Translations under genes and position numbers: made by a program
DNA from: a bacterium
GTDB taxonomy: Bacteria; JAMCPX01
Direction of reading: 5' to 3'
Assembly: GCA_021789095.1 (NCBI GenBank)
Contig: JAJYJX010000137.1
Span: forward strand, 1 to 6,048
DNA length: 6,048 nt
The notes under the pieces: model-generated
Told to the model about the DNA's origin: nothing
What the model saw: only the letters and a program-made list of their open reading frames with translations
Databases searched by the model: none
Shown here: in pieces, positions 5,223 through 6,048 of the stretch
Numbering within the stretch: position 1 is the stretch's first letter
How the letters are laid out: each line of letters opens with the position of its first letter

Positions 5223-6048
5223 ATGAAAATTCTGGGAGTTGAGACGCAGAGCAGTGTAAAGAAAAAACTGTCCGTCATGGTACCCAAGGATGTTGTCAAT
5301 GATACCATGGCACATAAAATTGAGGAATTTCAGAAGAAGGCAAAGCTGCCGGGCTTCAGGCAGGGTAAGGTGCCTGAAGCGATTATAAAAAGCAGGTTCA
5401 ATGACGACATCCGGTATGAGGCGGAGCTTGACCTTATAGATCATTCGATCAACGAGGCCATTGAACAGGCGCATATCAGGGCTGTCGGTTCGCCCGTGAT
5501 AGAAAAGACGGATTATACAGGCGAGGGTGATTTCACGTACACAGTGCTCGTGGAAAACATCCCGGAGATCGATCGCATAGATTTTAAGGGCATAGAGCTT
5601 AAAAAGCTGCCCGTGCCTCCGGTAACCGATGAGCAGGTAAATGAGGCTTTAACCAAGATCCAGAAAAGGCTCGGAGTTTTGATGCCTCTTGAGGAACAGA
5701 GGCCTTTGAGGGATAAAGATCTTGCCTCGATCAAACTTACGGAGCTTGATGATCATGGAAAAGTCATAAAAGTCCATGATGATCTTTTATGGGCAGTGGA
5801 TGAAAAGCTGGATAAAAATATATTCGACCATATCGTAGGCATGCTTATCGGAGAGAAGAGGAATATAACCGTCAATGCAGAGAAGAAGTTGTCCTACAGG
5901 GTTGAACTGAAAGCTATAAAGTATGTCAAGTATCCGCCGTTAGATGATGAACTGGCAAAGACAAGCGGAACTTACAATTCACTTGAAGAGTTGAAATCCG
6001 AACTCAGAAAGGATATAAAAGACGAGATAGAGAGAATCAACAAGTTCA
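5223..6048 (+). CDS. tig: Trigger factor, ribosome-associated chaperone (3' end outside the window)
   Basis: The first 275 residues are present and the gene runs off the right edge; full-length proteins are about 430 residues. Trigger factor binds near the ribosome exit tunnel and shields nascent chains. The N-terminal ribosome-binding domain (about 1-115) carries the signature GFRQGKVP (44-51), the loop that contacts the ribosomal protein uL23. A peptidyl-prolyl isomerase domain should follow at about 150-235, but it looks short and divergent: the usual IPGFE segment reads NIFDHI (199-204), and the late loop with an LKGK motif seems missing, so YRVELKAIK (225-233) follows soon after. The start of the helical C-terminal chaperone domain is seen after PPLDDELAK (238-246). 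The ATG at 5223 has AAAGG (5211-5215) upstream and lies 23 bp after tRNA-Leu. In many bacteria clpP, clpX and lon follow; they would be beyond this window. Confidence 0.95.
   Translation, partial: MKILGVETQSSVKKKLSVMVPKDVVNDTMAHKIEEFQKKAKLPGFRQGKVPEAIIKSRFNDDIRYEAELDLIDHSINEAIEQAHIRAVGSPVIEKTDYTGEGDFTYTVLVENIPEIDRIDFKGIELKKLPVPPVTDEQVNEALTKIQKRLGVLMPLEEQRPLRDKDLASIKLTELDDHGKVIKVHDDLLWAVDEKLDKNIFDHIVGMLIGEKRNITVNAEKKLSYRVELKAIKYVKYPPLDDELAKTSGTYNSLEELKSELRKDIKDEIERINKF

Noticed and set aside
5181-5474. Minus-strand open frame overlapping the tRNA and tig
   Set aside because: It is antisense to the conserved trigger factor N-terminal domain and extends into the tRNA, with no family signature in its translation.
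1-6048. CRISPR arrays, insertion sequences, attachment sites, toxin-antitoxin pairs or other mobile features
   Set aside because: No spaced repeats, transposase or integrase motifs, or terminal inverted repeats were seen. The tRNA gene is intact with no nearby integrase or repeated 3' end inside the window.

Overview
The window looks like chromosomal DNA from a Gram-negative bacterium. My best guess is a member of the former Deltaproteobacteria (Desulfobacterota) or a similar group. Reasons: a small membrane histidine kinase paired with an NtrC-type sigma54 activator, a eukaryotic-type Ser/Thr kinase with a periplasmic PEGA domain, and a tRNA-Leu gene directly before tig, an order I recall from Geobacter-like genomes. 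Base composition looks moderate (about 45-50% GC by eye), and Ile ATA and Arg AGG codons are frequent. No marker gene allows a firm placement.

Layout. Bases 1-55 (minus) hold the first 18 codons of an exported protein, possibly a lipoprotein, preceded by a strong ribosome binding site. A 101-bp intergenic region (56-156) separates it from a divergent plus-strand operon of three genes. These are a four-helix membrane histidine kinase (157-1194), a sigma54-dependent response regulator overlapping it by 13 bp (1182-2483), and an ABC-2-type ATPase whose ribosome binding site overlaps the regulator stop (2494-3456). The operon ends back to back, with no intervening base, against a convergent minus-strand Ser/Thr protein kinase with PEGA domain (3457-5034, or up to 5088 with an earlier start). 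A short divergent region follows, then tRNA-Leu(UAG) (5119-5199) and the trigger factor gene tig (from 5223, running off the right edge).

How the parts fit. The kinase and regulator form a canonical two-component pair. The regulator keeps the phospho-acceptor Asp, Walker motifs, GAFTGA loop and Fis-type helix-turn-helix, so it should activate sigma54 promoters. No convincing sigma54 promoter was found in the intergenic regions, so its targets probably lie elsewhere. The ABC ATPase appears co-transcribed with the pair but has no permease beside it on this strand. The Ser/Thr kinase is a separate one-gene unit that probably phosphorylates cytoplasmic targets in response to the cell envelope. 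The tRNA-Leu/tig part is housekeeping.

I see no strong sign of a new defence, mobile or biosynthetic system. The points most worth a second look are the ATPase lacking a permease, the reduced and atypical peptidyl-prolyl isomerase domain of trigger factor, and the possible leaderless start of the Ser/Thr kinase mRNA.
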